Assembly: GCA_947479075.1 (NCBI GenBank)
Contig: CANJZR010000053.1
Coordinates: 1-12,084, forward strand
Direction of reading: 5' to 3'
DNA length: 12,084 nucleotides
Origin: Planctomycetaceae bacterium
Lineage (GTDB): Bacteria > Planctomycetota > Planctomycetia > Planctomycetales > Planctomycetaceae
Position 1 is the first letter of the stretch, and the number at the start of each line of letters is the position of its first letter. Under the pieces are notes generated by a model. That model was not told the DNA's origin. It saw nothing but the letters and a program-made list of their open reading frames with translations, and searched no databases. Shown here one piece after another: positions 1-7,624 of this stretch. The position numbers were made by a program, and so were the translations under genes.

Positions 1-409
1 GCGACAAAGCGAGTCAACCGGTTACCCCCGTCTGCACTGCCTACTTTCCCTGTCCATGAGCAAATAGGGCGAATCAATCGCCTTCTTGCTTCCCTTCTTT
101 TCCTTCTGTTCAAATCCAAACTGCCACGCGATGAGTCGACGATGACTTCCGGGGCAGGAAGATTAGGGTGAGCAGAAGGTAACGAAGAGAACGAAGGGCT
201 GGGGGAGTTGTGAGCGAGAGATGAGGGTTGGTGGCGAGTCGGTCAAAGACACTTAAATTGGGATGCAGGGACCCGAGTTATCGCGTCCAAGACTCTGGAC
301 ACGCCCTGTGACGCCCGCCCTCGCTGACGCTTCGGGTTAGTAACCGGAGGCGCCGTTGGTGTACAACGCCTGGCAAACGCCGTTCGCAGACTCACCACAT
401 GGTACAAGG
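1..409. other. Non-coding region at left edge
   Basis: I see no credible gene here. The stretch lies downstream of the minus-strand lipoprotein gene that ends at 410. It holds a small hairpin (GGCGA, five-base loop, TCGCC, 68-82), a pyrimidine-rich tract at about 85-111, and a purine-rich tract from about 150 to 235 that partly matches the reverse complement of the pyrimidine tract. A probable dispersed repeat core lies at 318-338. I see no convincing Rho-independent terminator for the lipoprotein gene. Confidence 0.6.
318..338. repeat. Candidate dispersed intergenic repeat core
   Basis: Read on the minus strand this segment is AACCCGAAGCGTCAGCGAGG followed by G. From general familiarity, close variants of this CCCGAAGCGTCAGCGAGGG string recur between genes in planctomycete genomes. 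It sits about 72 bases past the stop codon of the minus-strand lipoprotein gene, a usual place for such elements. There is only one copy in the window, so calling it a repeat relies on memory rather than on sequence seen here. Confidence 0.4.
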
Positions 410-1867
410 CTACTCAGCCTTGGCCGACTTGGTGCTGCTCACGGGCTTCACGGCGGTCTTGCCGCCCAGGATAGTGTCGGCCTGCTTGAGGTCGAAGGGA
501 GCTGCGGTCACGACTCCATTGGCGTTGACCAGCCAGTACTGGGGAACCGTGGTGACTCCGTAGTGGCGGGCGATCGGGTTGTTGACGCCGCGGCTGGCCA
601 CATCCGAAAAGAAGATGTTGTGCCAGGAGATCGAGTGCTTCTCAATGAAGTGGTCGACAGTTGCCTGATCCTTGTCGAGATTCACACCGACGACCATCAA
701 CCCGCGATCTTCGTACTTCTGAGTGATCGCCTGCAACTGGGGCAGATCGTTCTGGAATGTCTGAGAGTTTGAAGCCCAGAAGACCACCAGCACGGGATGG
801 CCCGCGAACTGATCAATCGAGATATACCCGCCATCGATCGTCGACCCCGCGAACTCCGTCAGCTTTTCGCCCTGCAGCCGCAAACGTCGCAGCACGCCGG
901 CTGTGGTTTCCTGGAACGGTGAGTCGGGGAACTTCTCTTCGATGGCCGTGTAGCAGGCCGTGGCATCTTCGATCAGTCCCACCTGCTCACACAAACGACC
1001 AGCTGCCATCAGATTCATGGCCGCACGATTGGTTTCCTGGGGGAACTTTTCGGCAAAGAGTCGGGACTGTTTGGCGAAGGTCGAAGCCTTCTTCGTGTCC
1101 TGGCGTCCCGCTTGCGCGGCGAGTGCCTGTGTCAGTTGCACGACTCGCAAGGCGGATTCGACCGCAGCAAACGAGGTCTTGTCCCGTTTATAGAGTGCTT
1201 CCGCATTGTCCGACAGAAGCTGCGCCTGGTCGGCTTCACCACGCATGGCCAGCTGTTTGCGAGATTCCGTCAGGTAGTAGACCGCATTGTTAAACAGCTG
1301 GGCCTGCTCCTGATTGTCCTTCGTTTCCGCGATCACTTCCAAGGCCAGATCGACGGTCTTGTGCCAGCGACGCAGCTGTTCCTTGGCCGCCTCTTCGGGC
1401 GTGAGTTTGACTTCCTTGAACTCGCCGGGCTTGCCCGCGATCGGCTCGCGAATCAGGTGAGCGGGCGAGGCCTTCAGCAGTGCCATCTCGCGGAGCTTGA
1501 ATTCCGGAGTTCCGGGCTCAGGTGCCGCAGCTGCATCGTCCTCTTCGGCGGCAACGTCCTGGTCATCTTCCAGTTCGGCGTCGAGATCTTCCTTGGCTTC
1601 CTCGCTCAAGGGTTTCGCCGAAGGGGCAGCCTTCTTCGCTTTCGGGGTGAGGACAGGCAATTCGCCAGCGGTCGTTACCACACCACCGTCAATCTCATTG
1701 GTCGAGAGTGGGCCAGTCGGCGTCGACTCAGAAACGGCAGTTGAATCACCCTCACCGGTGACAAACTGGCTCTGTGGAGTCGAGGACTCTCCGCAGCCTG
1801 CGACAAAGACGCAGGCAACGAGTACGAGACCAGACCAAAAATCCGCATTAATTCCGACATCGCGCAT
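410..1867 (-). CDS. Lipoprotein with a C-terminal thioredoxin/TlpA-like domain lacking CxxC
   Basis: Predicted 485-residue envelope lipoprotein. The start at 1867 is preferred because GGGAGGG lies six bases upstream and the protein then opens with a short hydrophobic segment ending in the lipobox VAGC (Cys25). An earlier in-frame ATG at 1912 would add 15 residues with no such support. After Cys25 comes a Ser/Thr/Pro-rich stretch, then an Ala/Glu/Asp-rich acidic linker (about 88-118). A probably helical, TPR-like region follows (about 160-330; residues 290-325 read like a TPR helix pair). A thioredoxin-fold domain closes the protein (about 335-470). In that domain the usual WCxxC segment reads WASNSQTF (364-371), with neither cysteine, while the cis-proline loop TVPQ (440-443) is kept. 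The fold call is firm. Classical disulfide chemistry is not expected, so a binding or structural role is inferred. The gene is divergent from the one at 2093. Confidence 0.85.
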   Translation of the reverse strand: MRDVGINADFWSGLVLVACVFVAGCGESSTPQSQFVTGEGDSTAVSESTPTGPLSTNEIDGGVVTTAGELPVLTPKAKKAAPSAKPLSEEAKEDLDAELEDDQDVAAEEDDAAAAPEPGTPEFKLREMALLKASPAHLIREPIAGKPGEFKEVKLTPEEAAKEQLRRWHKTVDLALEVIAETKDNQEQAQLFNNAVYYLTESRKQLAMRGEADQAQLLSDNAEALYKRDKTSFAAVESALRVVQLTQALAAQAGRQDTKKASTFAKQSRLFAEKFPQETNRAAMNLMAAGRLCEQVGLIEDATACYTAIEEKFPDSPFQETTAGVLRRLRLQGEKLTEFAGSTIDGGYISIDQFAGHPVLVVFWASNSQTFQNDLPQLQAITQKYEDRGLMVVGVNLDKDQATVDHFIEKHSISWHNIFFSDVASRGVNNPIARHYGVTTVPQYWLVNANGVVTAAPFDLKQADTILGGKTAVKPVSSTKSAKAE

Positions 1868-2092
1868 GACATGCCCTCCCTGGACCGGCAAACAGGTCAG
1901 GTTTGTAAGCAAAATCTGCCGAACGAGGCAAGAGGAAGGTTGGCCGGGACAGCTGTGGCGGAACTCCGGGCGGACTCGGAGCCCCCACTTCCCCCTTGCT
2001 CGATCTGGTCAGCCGCTTGATACTGACACAGACGACAGCTGCGCGAATGAGCCGGTTGGCCGTGACTTGTCTCTGCGTCCCCGTGAGTCCTC
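1868..2092. promoter_or_regulatory. Divergent intergenic region with presumed promoters
   Basis: These 225 bases separate two genes reading outward, so promoters for both should lie here. The ribosome-binding site of the lipoprotein gene is clear (GGGAGGG on the minus strand, 1874-1880). The plus-strand gene has no strong Shine-Dalgarno sequence. I could not assign convincing -35/-10 pairs in either direction. Confidence 0.4.
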
Positions 2093-2947
2093 ATGCTCGA
2101 CCGCGAAGAATACATCGAACAGAGACATTTCTTTCGCGTCTACCGCGAACGGATCGAACAGAACTCGCCTGCCCAGGAGATTCTCGCTTCCGTCCGAGAC
2201 GAGATCCTGACGACGACGAAGCTACCGATGGCGATTGACTTCCTCGCCGGCGAGTTGAGTCTCAAGGGCCGGGTCAGCGATGGCATGCAACAGCTGGGGC
2301 ACTACTTCAGCCCGTTTCAGACGTTCGTGATGACCAAGGCGGAAGAAGAGGGAGCCCGCTTTGACATCCGCATCGCACTCGCGATTCTCGAGCAGCAGGC
2401 CGACTACATGGCGGGAACCCCCAGTGCCCCGGGGCTGTTCATGTATCAGTTCGAGTGTCTGGCCCGAAATCGTCTGGGGTATGACATCGGCATCGAAGCA
2501 GTCGCCAGAGATCCGTTCTACGACGCCGACTGGAAGGAATGGATTCTCAAAATCCGGCCCCAGCTGGGGATGACTGACTTTGCCGAGTTACTGTATTCCC
2601 GGTCTCAGCATCGAGTCGTGGACATGCAACGACAGCTGAAGGATCCGAGCTACCAGCCTCACTATCCAATCCTGTTCGGAGCCCAGGAAGGCCGGATTGC
2701 CAAGGCGAATATTGGCAAAGACCCGCTCTACATGTTTGCCGCTCTGCAACGCCAGCTGGGATACCCGCGAGTCCCCCAACCCAAACCGGTCCGGACATCG
2801 GCACTCTTTGAGCCGCAGGTGGAGCAACGGTTCCAGCGTCTGGAAGCTCGCATGGGACTGCTGGAACAGGAAGCCAAAGGCGGGATCGACATCAGTCAGA
2901 TCACCGCTCAGAACCTGCATCAACTCGATGACAGAATATCTGAGTGA
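2093..2947 (+). CDS. Conserved planctomycete protein of unknown function
   Basis: A 284-residue protein with no signal peptide or membrane segment, so probably cytoplasmic. I recognise no catalytic motif. It appears mostly helical. A notable block is at 194-230, rich in Gly, Arg, Leu and Pro and containing GKDPLYMFAALQRQLGYP; similar blocks occur, as far as I recall, in uncharacterised planctomycete proteins. A short coiled-coil-like segment follows at about 242-262, with heptad-like spacing of hydrophobic residues. Several Trp, Tyr and Phe residues in the middle suggest a folded globular core. The ATG at 2093 has only a weak GTGAG upstream, but no other in-frame start fits better. The neighbours are a divergent lipoprotein gene and a downstream HU gene with its own promoter, so no operon partner suggests a role. 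Confidence 0.8.
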   Translation: MLDREEYIEQRHFFRVYRERIEQNSPAQEILASVRDEILTTTKLPMAIDFLAGELSLKGRVSDGMQQLGHYFSPFQTFVMTKAEEEGARFDIRIALAILEQQADYMAGTPSAPGLFMYQFECLARNRLGYDIGIEAVARDPFYDADWKEWILKIRPQLGMTDFAELLYSRSQHRVVDMQRQLKDPSYQPHYPILFGAQEGRIAKANIGKDPLYMFAALQRQLGYPRVPQPKPVRTSALFEPQVEQRFQRLEARMGLLEQEAKGGIDISQITAQNLHQLDDRISE

Positions 2948-3333
2948 AGCCACGCAGTGAGTTCCATCACAAGTGTGTAAAGGCAGCCACGCGACCCGGT
3001 GATTGAGCCCCTCGCGGCACAATGGATGGCGACTGACGACATGCAAAGACAGTCAAAATCCTGATGATTGCCTGACGATGTCAGACCACATCCGGTGGCA
3101 TGCGTTGTCAGAAAATGCCCTCGTGTCGAGAGTCATCACCAGAGTCGCTTTCACGATCCCTAGGATTTTCCCTCGCGAAAATGATCCCAAAGCTCGAATA
3201 CTTTGGAAATTCCAGTGTTTTTTGAGCAAAAAGCCGTGTCTTGCAGATTGACAACGCGAATATCGAGCGTTTTACTTAGCTCACGCACGTCTGGAAGTGC
3301 TATTCCCCTCAATGCCATTCTTAAGGAGCTACC
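2948..3333 (+). other. Intergenic region upstream of the HU gene
   Basis: This stretch of 386 bases has no credible gene. The left part shows nothing recognisable. The right part becomes AT-richer and contains a short palindrome, TGGAAATTCCA (3204-3214), that could be a protein-binding site, then a candidate promoter at 3248-3276 and a strong ribosome-binding site. Confidence 0.5.
3248..3276 (+). promoter_or_regulatory. Candidate sigma70-type promoter of the HU gene
   Basis: A perfect TTGACA (3248-3253) is followed after 17 bases by TTTACT (3271-3276), a four-of-six match to the -10 consensus. Transcription would start near 3283 and leave a leader of about 50 bases. The leader contains AAGGAG (3323-3328), five bases before the ATG at 3334, which is a strong ribosome-binding site suited to an abundant nucleoid protein. 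The promoter is predicted by consensus match only. Confidence 0.5.
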
Positions 3334-3660
3334 ATGGCTAAGGCCGCATCTGACAAGCCGAAACCACTGTCGAAGTCCGAGATCGTCACCTCTCTCGCTG
3401 AGTCCACCAGCCTCGTCAAGAAGGACGTGGTCGCTGTTCTCGACGGCATCGAAGCACTGATCGCCAGCAGCCTGGGCAAGAAGGGGCCTGGCGTCTTCGC
3501 TCTGCCTGGTCTGCTCAAGATCCAGGTTCAGGTCAAGAAGGCCACTCCCGCCAAGGAAGGGATCAATCCTCGTACTGGCGAGAAGATCACCATCAAGGCC
3601 AAGCCAGCTCGCAAGGTCGTCAAGGTTCGCGCCCTCAAGAAGCTGAAGGAATTCATCTAG
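3334..3660 (+). CDS. HU/IHF-family nucleoid DNA-binding protein
   Basis: A 108-residue basic protein of the HU/IHF family, which dimerises, bends DNA through two beta-arms and compacts the nucleoid. The helical dimerisation part is at about 12-48. The beta-arm segment GINPRTGEKITIKAKPA (76-92) matches the family signature around the Arg-Asn-Pro loop, with Ile in place of the more common Arg before Asn-Pro. The protein is longer than the usual 90 residues. It has an extra Lys/Ala/Pro-rich N-terminus (MAKAASDKPKPLSK) and a Lys-rich C-terminus. A strong AAGGAG site sets the start. The gene stands alone, with a candidate promoter upstream and a strong terminator downstream. The extended tail may add non-specific DNA contacts; that is inference. 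Confidence 0.93.
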   Translation: MAKAASDKPKPLSKSEIVTSLAESTSLVKKDVVAVLDGIEALIASSLGKKGPGVFALPGLLKIQVQVKKATPAKEGINPRTGEKITIKAKPARKVVKVRALKKLKEFI

Positions 3661-3687
3661 TCGACATGGCGAGTCATCGCCTCGACT
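3659..3687 (+). other. Stem-loop overlapping the HU stop codon
   Basis: AGTCGA (3659-3664) and GGCGA (3668-3672) pair with TCGCC (3677-3681) and TCGACT (3682-3687), around a four-base loop and a three-base bulge (CAT). The hairpin begins inside the TAG stop codon and ends 16 bases before the terminator stem. It could stabilise the 3' end of the HU messenger. It has no T-tract, so it is not itself a terminator. Confidence 0.45.
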
Positions 3688-3703
3688 GATGCTCCACCAA
3701 TGC

Positions 3704-3736
3704 AAACTCCCCGGAAGTCTTCCGGGGAGTTTTTTT
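3704..3736 (+). terminator. Rho-independent terminator of the HU gene
   Basis: A perfect 13-bp stem (AAACTCCCCGGAA, 3704-3716, pairing with TTCCGGGGAGTTT, 3720-3732) with a three-base loop runs directly into seven T residues (3730-3736). This is a textbook intrinsic terminator 43 bases past the HU stop codon. Confidence 0.93.
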
Positions 3737-3878
3737 GTTGCGAGACCGCATCGCGAGAATCCGGAAGATCGGTCACAAGACGAATTGAAAAAACACGAAC
3801 TTCCACATTTGCTGGCCGCCAAACTCAAAGCACCTGTAAGGCCATGAACTCAAGCAAGTTCACAATGCGTCCCGAGAA

Positions 3879-3952
3879 GAACAGACAGGAATGTCTGTTC
3901 CACTGTGGTGTAAGAGGAGGTGCAAGAGTAGGACAGACATTCCTGTCTGTCC
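3879..3952. repeat. Paired inverted hairpin repeat (REP-like dispersed element)
   Basis: There are two 22-base units. Unit one (3879-3900) is GAACAGACA, loop GGAA, TGTCTGTTC. Unit two (3931-3952) is GGACAGACA, loop TTCC, TGTCTGTCC. Each is a perfect 9-bp hairpin. The units are also reverse complements of each other at 20 of 22 positions, so the whole element can fold as one long hairpin with a 30-base centre. The second stem pair is A-T in unit one and G-C in unit two, a compensated change that keeps both hairpins paired. It lies between the convergent HU and FG-GAP genes, 27 bases past the FG-GAP stop. I recall similar ACAGACATTCCTGTCTGT elements as dispersed repeats in planctomycetes. Confidence 0.75.
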
Positions 3953-3979
3953 CGCATGAAGCAGTATGATGAATACGCC

Positions 3980-6400
3980 CTAGGAGCCGGGCTTGGTCGC
4001 TGCAGGGTCACTGGCAGCTGCTGGCTTAGCATCCGCGGCTTTCGGTTGTGCCTCGCCCTCTGCTCCCGGGCCGTCCTGAGGATAGACCAGGATGCGGTCG
4101 TGACAGAGCAGGATCAGGTCGGGACGACTGTCGCCGGTCACATCGGCGATCAGCGCCTCCCGCGGCTGGGTTCCGGTCCGGTTGGGTCCCTGGAACGACT
4201 TCTCCTCGAACACCTTGAAGTTCATACCTGGCAGCAACCCCTGATCCGCCCGGTAAGCGACGATCTCCACCAGATGCGCATTGGTATCGAGGACGCAGAT
4301 CTCAGGATGACCGTCGCTGTTCACATCCCCTGCGACCAGGTCCATCAGGAAGACCTCTTTTCGAGGCGATTCGTAAGAGGCGATCTCCTTGAGTTCGGGA
4401 TCGGAGTGACCGGCGTACAGCACGGCAAACTTCATCCCGCCATTCAGAATCAGGTCGGCTCGTCCGTCGCCGTTCAGGTCACCGACCACTGCCGACTTGA
4501 ATGGGAAGCGACCGAGATCGAGCGTCTTCCAGGGCTTGAAGCTGCCCGCGACGTTCTGGAAAACGCGCAGCTTGGAAGCACCGGTGTCGACCATGACCAG
4601 TTCGTCACCCGGCTTGCCATCCAGATCGAGAACTGCGGAGCCCGCGATCTTGGCGGTGCTGTCATCCGCATTGAACTGTTCAACGACCTGCCAGCGACCT
4701 TGCTCGTCGAGACGAACACTGCGCACAAAGTTCCCCTGAGAAACCAGCAGCGAAGGTTCTGCCAACCGGGCAGAGGTCACAGCACCGGGCCCCACATCGC
4801 CCAGCGGAACTCCGCCGGTTGCGGTCGCAGCGGGTAACCCCTTCTCGTCCGCCAGGATGACCTGTGGCGGTTTACCGTTCAGGAAGAACAGATAGTCAGG
4901 CCGCCCGTCCAGATTCACATCCGTCATCATCAGTCGCTCGGGAGCGGCATTGAGCTTCAGCTCTGTCGGCTTGCGATCTTCGCTGGCAAAGTTCCACGTC
5001 CCCGCCGAGTCCCGTTTGCCAATCACCAGGGAAGTCTTTTTCTCGGATCCTCGTCCGCCACCATCGATAACCGCAACAATCTCCACAGCTCCGTCGTTGT
5101 CGAGGTCAATCACATCGAACGACTTGACGCTGCCATCGATTGCTAGCGATTCAGGAAAAGTCAGCTTGCCTTCTTCGAACCGACTGACCCCAATCGTGTT
5201 CTCCTTTGGGCTCAGGACGATGACCTCGGCTTTGGCATCTCCATTGAGATCCGCAACACGGATTTGCGAGACTCCCAGGAAGCTGGGGAAGTCGGTTCCG
5301 ATATCCAGACCACTTTTGGCCCGCTGGTGAAAGACCACCACGCTGGCCCGCTCGGGATTGGCAACCACGACCTCCTGCAGACGATCCCCATCGAGATCGC
5401 CCAGCGCCAGTTCCCCCACATCGGAACCACCGCCAATGCCATATTGAATGAGCTTGGCCCCGAGTTCCCCTTCCGTTGCTCGATGGACCTGCATCATTCG
5501 CACACGATTCGTCTGTCCGTCGATAACCAGGACTTCCGCCCCCGCCTTTCCATCCATGTCGTACAACGTCACGCCCCGCAGGTTCTGCACGTTGTCAAAT
5601 CGCAGCTCCGGCCCCAGTTGCCCGAGTGAATCCTGAAGCCGGGCGCAGATGTAACGATTCTCTTTTTCCGTGGCGTGGTAGAAGAGGTCGTTGCGTCCGT
5701 CTCCATCCAGATCCTGAATCATTCCCAGACCGACCTCATCAGCAGTATTGCGCAAGAGTATCGGGCTGGCCAGCGTTCCGTCGGTCTGTTGATGGAGCAA
5801 GTACGTATTGCGTTTCCCCATGACGATCAGGTCTTGCAACGTGTCATTGTTCACGTCACCAATCACCAGACTCCACGGTTTGGCATCCACATCCGCCAGA
5901 CGGATTTCTTTCTTGTCTTTCCACTCCCCATTGACCCCCTGGAGCTGAATCACCAGTCGGTCAGGAGTCCCAAAATAGGCCAGATCGGCCCGGCCATCGG
6001 AGTTCAGGTCTCCTGTACTCAACGCAGCCACAGGACGATCGACGGGCAACTTCTTCAGATCGAGCCGCCAGTGGTCGTTGATCGGATTGGCATTGCGATC
6101 ATTCTTGTCGGCGACTTTGCTCGCTTTGGCCTTCGCCAGCTGCAAGAGCAGGTCGATCCGGCTATGCCCGTTATTGACAACGGCGAGATCGCCCAGCGAA
6201 TCGTGGTTGAAATCACCGGCCACGACAGAATGTGCCCGCGGGTCAACCTTCGTAATCTCGACGGGCAGGAATCCGTAGTACCCCGCCAACGGATAACCAT
6301 CTTCGTCCTGAGCGAATGCAGTCGAGAGGCTCCCACCTCCGAGAACGCAAGCTGCGACGAACAACCAACCCAACCGAGCCGATGCAAAAGAGCGGGCCAT
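3980..6400 (-). CDS. Secreted FG-GAP/VCBS repeat beta-propeller protein
   Basis: An 806-residue exported protein. A Sec signal peptide is visible: Arg near the N-terminus, a hydrophobic core (about 11-23) and AFA followed by Gln at 28-31 as the likely cleavage site. At least 13 Asp-rich FG-GAP/VCBS motifs follow, for example DFNHDSLGDL (63), DLNSDGRADL (131), DLDGDGRNDL (230), DLDNDGAVEI (432), DLNGDGRADL (641) and DVTGDSRPDL (753). This calcium-loop pattern is typical of integrin-alpha-type beta-propellers, and 13 motifs would fit two propellers of six or seven blades. The C-terminus (about 778-806) is an Ala/Pro/Lys-rich tail with no visible anchor or sorting signal. A GAGG site lies five bases before the ATG. 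The likely role is extracellular or periplasmic ligand or cation binding; the ligand is unknown. The gene is convergent with HU and divergent from the RNase III gene. Confidence 0.88.
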   Translation of the reverse strand: MARSFASARLGWLFVAACVLGGGSLSTAFAQDEDGYPLAGYYGFLPVEITKVDPRAHSVVAGDFNHDSLGDLAVVNNGHSRIDLLLQLAKAKASKVADKNDRNANPINDHWRLDLKKLPVDRPVAALSTGDLNSDGRADLAYFGTPDRLVIQLQGVNGEWKDKKEIRLADVDAKPWSLVIGDVNNDTLQDLIVMGKRNTYLLHQQTDGTLASPILLRNTADEVGLGMIQDLDGDGRNDLFYHATEKENRYICARLQDSLGQLGPELRFDNVQNLRGVTLYDMDGKAGAEVLVIDGQTNRVRMMQVHRATEGELGAKLIQYGIGGGSDVGELALGDLDGDRLQEVVVANPERASVVVFHQRAKSGLDIGTDFPSFLGVSQIRVADLNGDAKAEVIVLSPKENTIGVSRFEEGKLTFPESLAIDGSVKSFDVIDLDNDGAVEIVAVIDGGGRGSEKKTSLVIGKRDSAGTWNFASEDRKPTELKLNAAPERLMMTDVNLDGRPDYLFFLNGKPPQVILADEKGLPAATATGGVPLGDVGPGAVTSARLAEPSLLVSQGNFVRSVRLDEQGRWQVVEQFNADDSTAKIAGSAVLDLDGKPGDELVMVDTGASKLRVFQNVAGSFKPWKTLDLGRFPFKSAVVGDLNGDGRADLILNGGMKFAVLYAGHSDPELKEIASYESPRKEVFLMDLVAGDVNSDGHPEICVLDTNAHLVEIVAYRADQGLLPGMNFKVFEEKSFQGPNRTGTQPREALIADVTGDSRPDLILLCHDRILVYPQDGPGAEGEAQPKAADAKPAAASDPAATKPGS

Positions 6401-6697
6401 TCAAACCTCAATGTTGATGCCACACGATTTTGGAAAACATTGCGGCCCACGCTCGATCTCATGCGAGGGCGAACCTATTCAGAGTGTACCTCTAATCCAA
6501 ACCTGATGCGACTGGCGATCGCCATCGAACAGAATTCAAGGCCGAATGAAAACGCCTCTTTTTGGACGTTCGGCATCCACTGCCAGCTTGTCACTCTCGC
6601 TGCCCTGCCAGATCCTCCGGACAATCCAGACATCAACGGGCTTCTATTCGATCTGCCTTGTCACCTCGCAGGATGTCTATGCGTGTCTTATGATGTC
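6401..6697. other. Divergent intergenic region between FG-GAP and RNase III genes
   Basis: These 297 bases should hold the promoters of both flanking genes. A perfect 12-base palindrome TGGCGATCGCCA lies at 6513-6524 and could be an operator. A second short hairpin pairs GCCGAA (6541-6546) with TTCGGC (6569-6574). No convincing promoter pair was found in either direction. An open frame continuous with RNase III runs through here from within the opposite-strand FG-GAP gene, but it has no protein features. Confidence 0.4.
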
Positions 6698-7525
6698 ATG
6701 CCCGTCATCCAGGCAGTGCGTCGTTCAACGACAGGAATAGTTGTGGGATCAGTCCCCTCAATCACGAACTCAAACGAAGTCGACACAGACTCCAGAGAAG
6801 ATCTGGAAGCCTGCGAGGCGGCTTTGGGATATCAGTTCCGTGACAAGGCACTCTTGCGCTGGTGCCTGACCCATGCGTCCGCATCGCGAACCCGACTTGA
6901 GTCGAACGAACGCCTGGAGTTTCTCGGCGACGCGATCATGGGCGCAGTGGTGTGCGAACTGCTGTTCGAGCAGTTTCCCTCCTCAGCTGAGGGTGAGCTG
7001 ACCCGTATCAAGTCGATCGTCGTCAGCCGGACGACCTGCGCCCTGATCGCCAGAGAACTGAATCTGGAGCGATTTCTGGTCGTGGGTCGCGGGGTCTCGT
7101 CGACAGCTCGGACGCCGGGGTCGATCCTGGCGGCACTGCTGGAAGCCTTGTTCGGGGGGATCTATCTCGACGGGGGATACGATGCAGCCCGGACAGTCAT
7201 CCGGGCCAAGCTGGCCCACAAGATTTCTTCCGCAGCGCAATCCGAAACAGGCGTCAATTTCAAAAGCCTGCTGCAACATCTGGCTCAAAAGAATTATGGC
7301 CAGACCCCACTGTATACCGTCCTCGATGAGAAGGGCCCGGACCACGCCAAGTGTTTCCAGATCTCGGCCATCATCAACGGACAGTCTTATCCGGGCGCGT
7401 GGGGACCATGTAAAAAAGCCGCGGAACAGCGTGCCGCCCACAATGCATTGGCTTCGATTGACGGGCAACCTCTGCCCTTCCCTCCAGAGCATGAAACGAC
7501 CGGCGAAGATTCCGCGGAAGTTTAA
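6698..7525 (+). CDS. rnc: Ribonuclease III
   Basis: A double-stranded-RNA endonuclease, acting in family members on rRNA precursors and structured mRNAs. From the ATG at 6698 it has 275 residues. The nuclease domain (about 34-176) contains the signature NERLEFLGDA (70-79) with Glu71, Glu74 and Asp78, the EGELTR block (98-103) and Glu149 in ILAALLEALFGGIYLDGG. The Asp that normally precedes that Glu by three residues (Asp114 in E. coli) is Ala146. A dsRNA-binding domain (about 187-253) ends with the conserved KKAAEQRAA block. The start is uncertain. The ATG at 6698 has no good ribosome-binding site, whereas the in-frame GTG at 6743 has AGGAA five bases upstream and would give 260 residues, close to the family's usual 220-250 or so. 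The methyltransferase gene follows after 127 bases and may be co-transcribed. Confidence 0.9.
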   Translation: MPVIQAVRRSTTGIVVGSVPSITNSNEVDTDSREDLEACEAALGYQFRDKALLRWCLTHASASRTRLESNERLEFLGDAIMGAVVCELLFEQFPSSAEGELTRIKSIVVSRTTCALIARELNLERFLVVGRGVSSTARTPGSILAALLEALFGGIYLDGGYDAARTVIRAKLAHKISSAAQSETGVNFKSLLQHLAQKNYGQTPLYTVLDEKGPDHAKCFQISAIINGQSYPGAWGPCKKAAEQRAAHNALASIDGQPLPFPPEHETTGEDSAEV

Positions 7526-7624
7526 GGAAGAACGCCTCTCCTAATTTACCTCCCTCCCTTTGCCGCCAGGTCACGAATCACGAATCTCGCCGACGCTGGC
7601 GCTTTCCCACTCTGATCGCTATCT

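Noticed and set aside
3850..4032. Small open frames across the inverted hairpin repeat
   Set aside because: The peptides (with RQECL and QTFLSV segments) are translations of the repeat itself and are a familiar kind of spurious prediction.
5675..6697. Long upstream extension of the RNase III reading frame, antisense to the FG-GAP gene
   Set aside because: The frame is open for about 1 kb, but the translated sequence has no domain or signal features. It mirrors the strongly supported FG-GAP gene on the other strand, and RNase III homology begins only near 6797.
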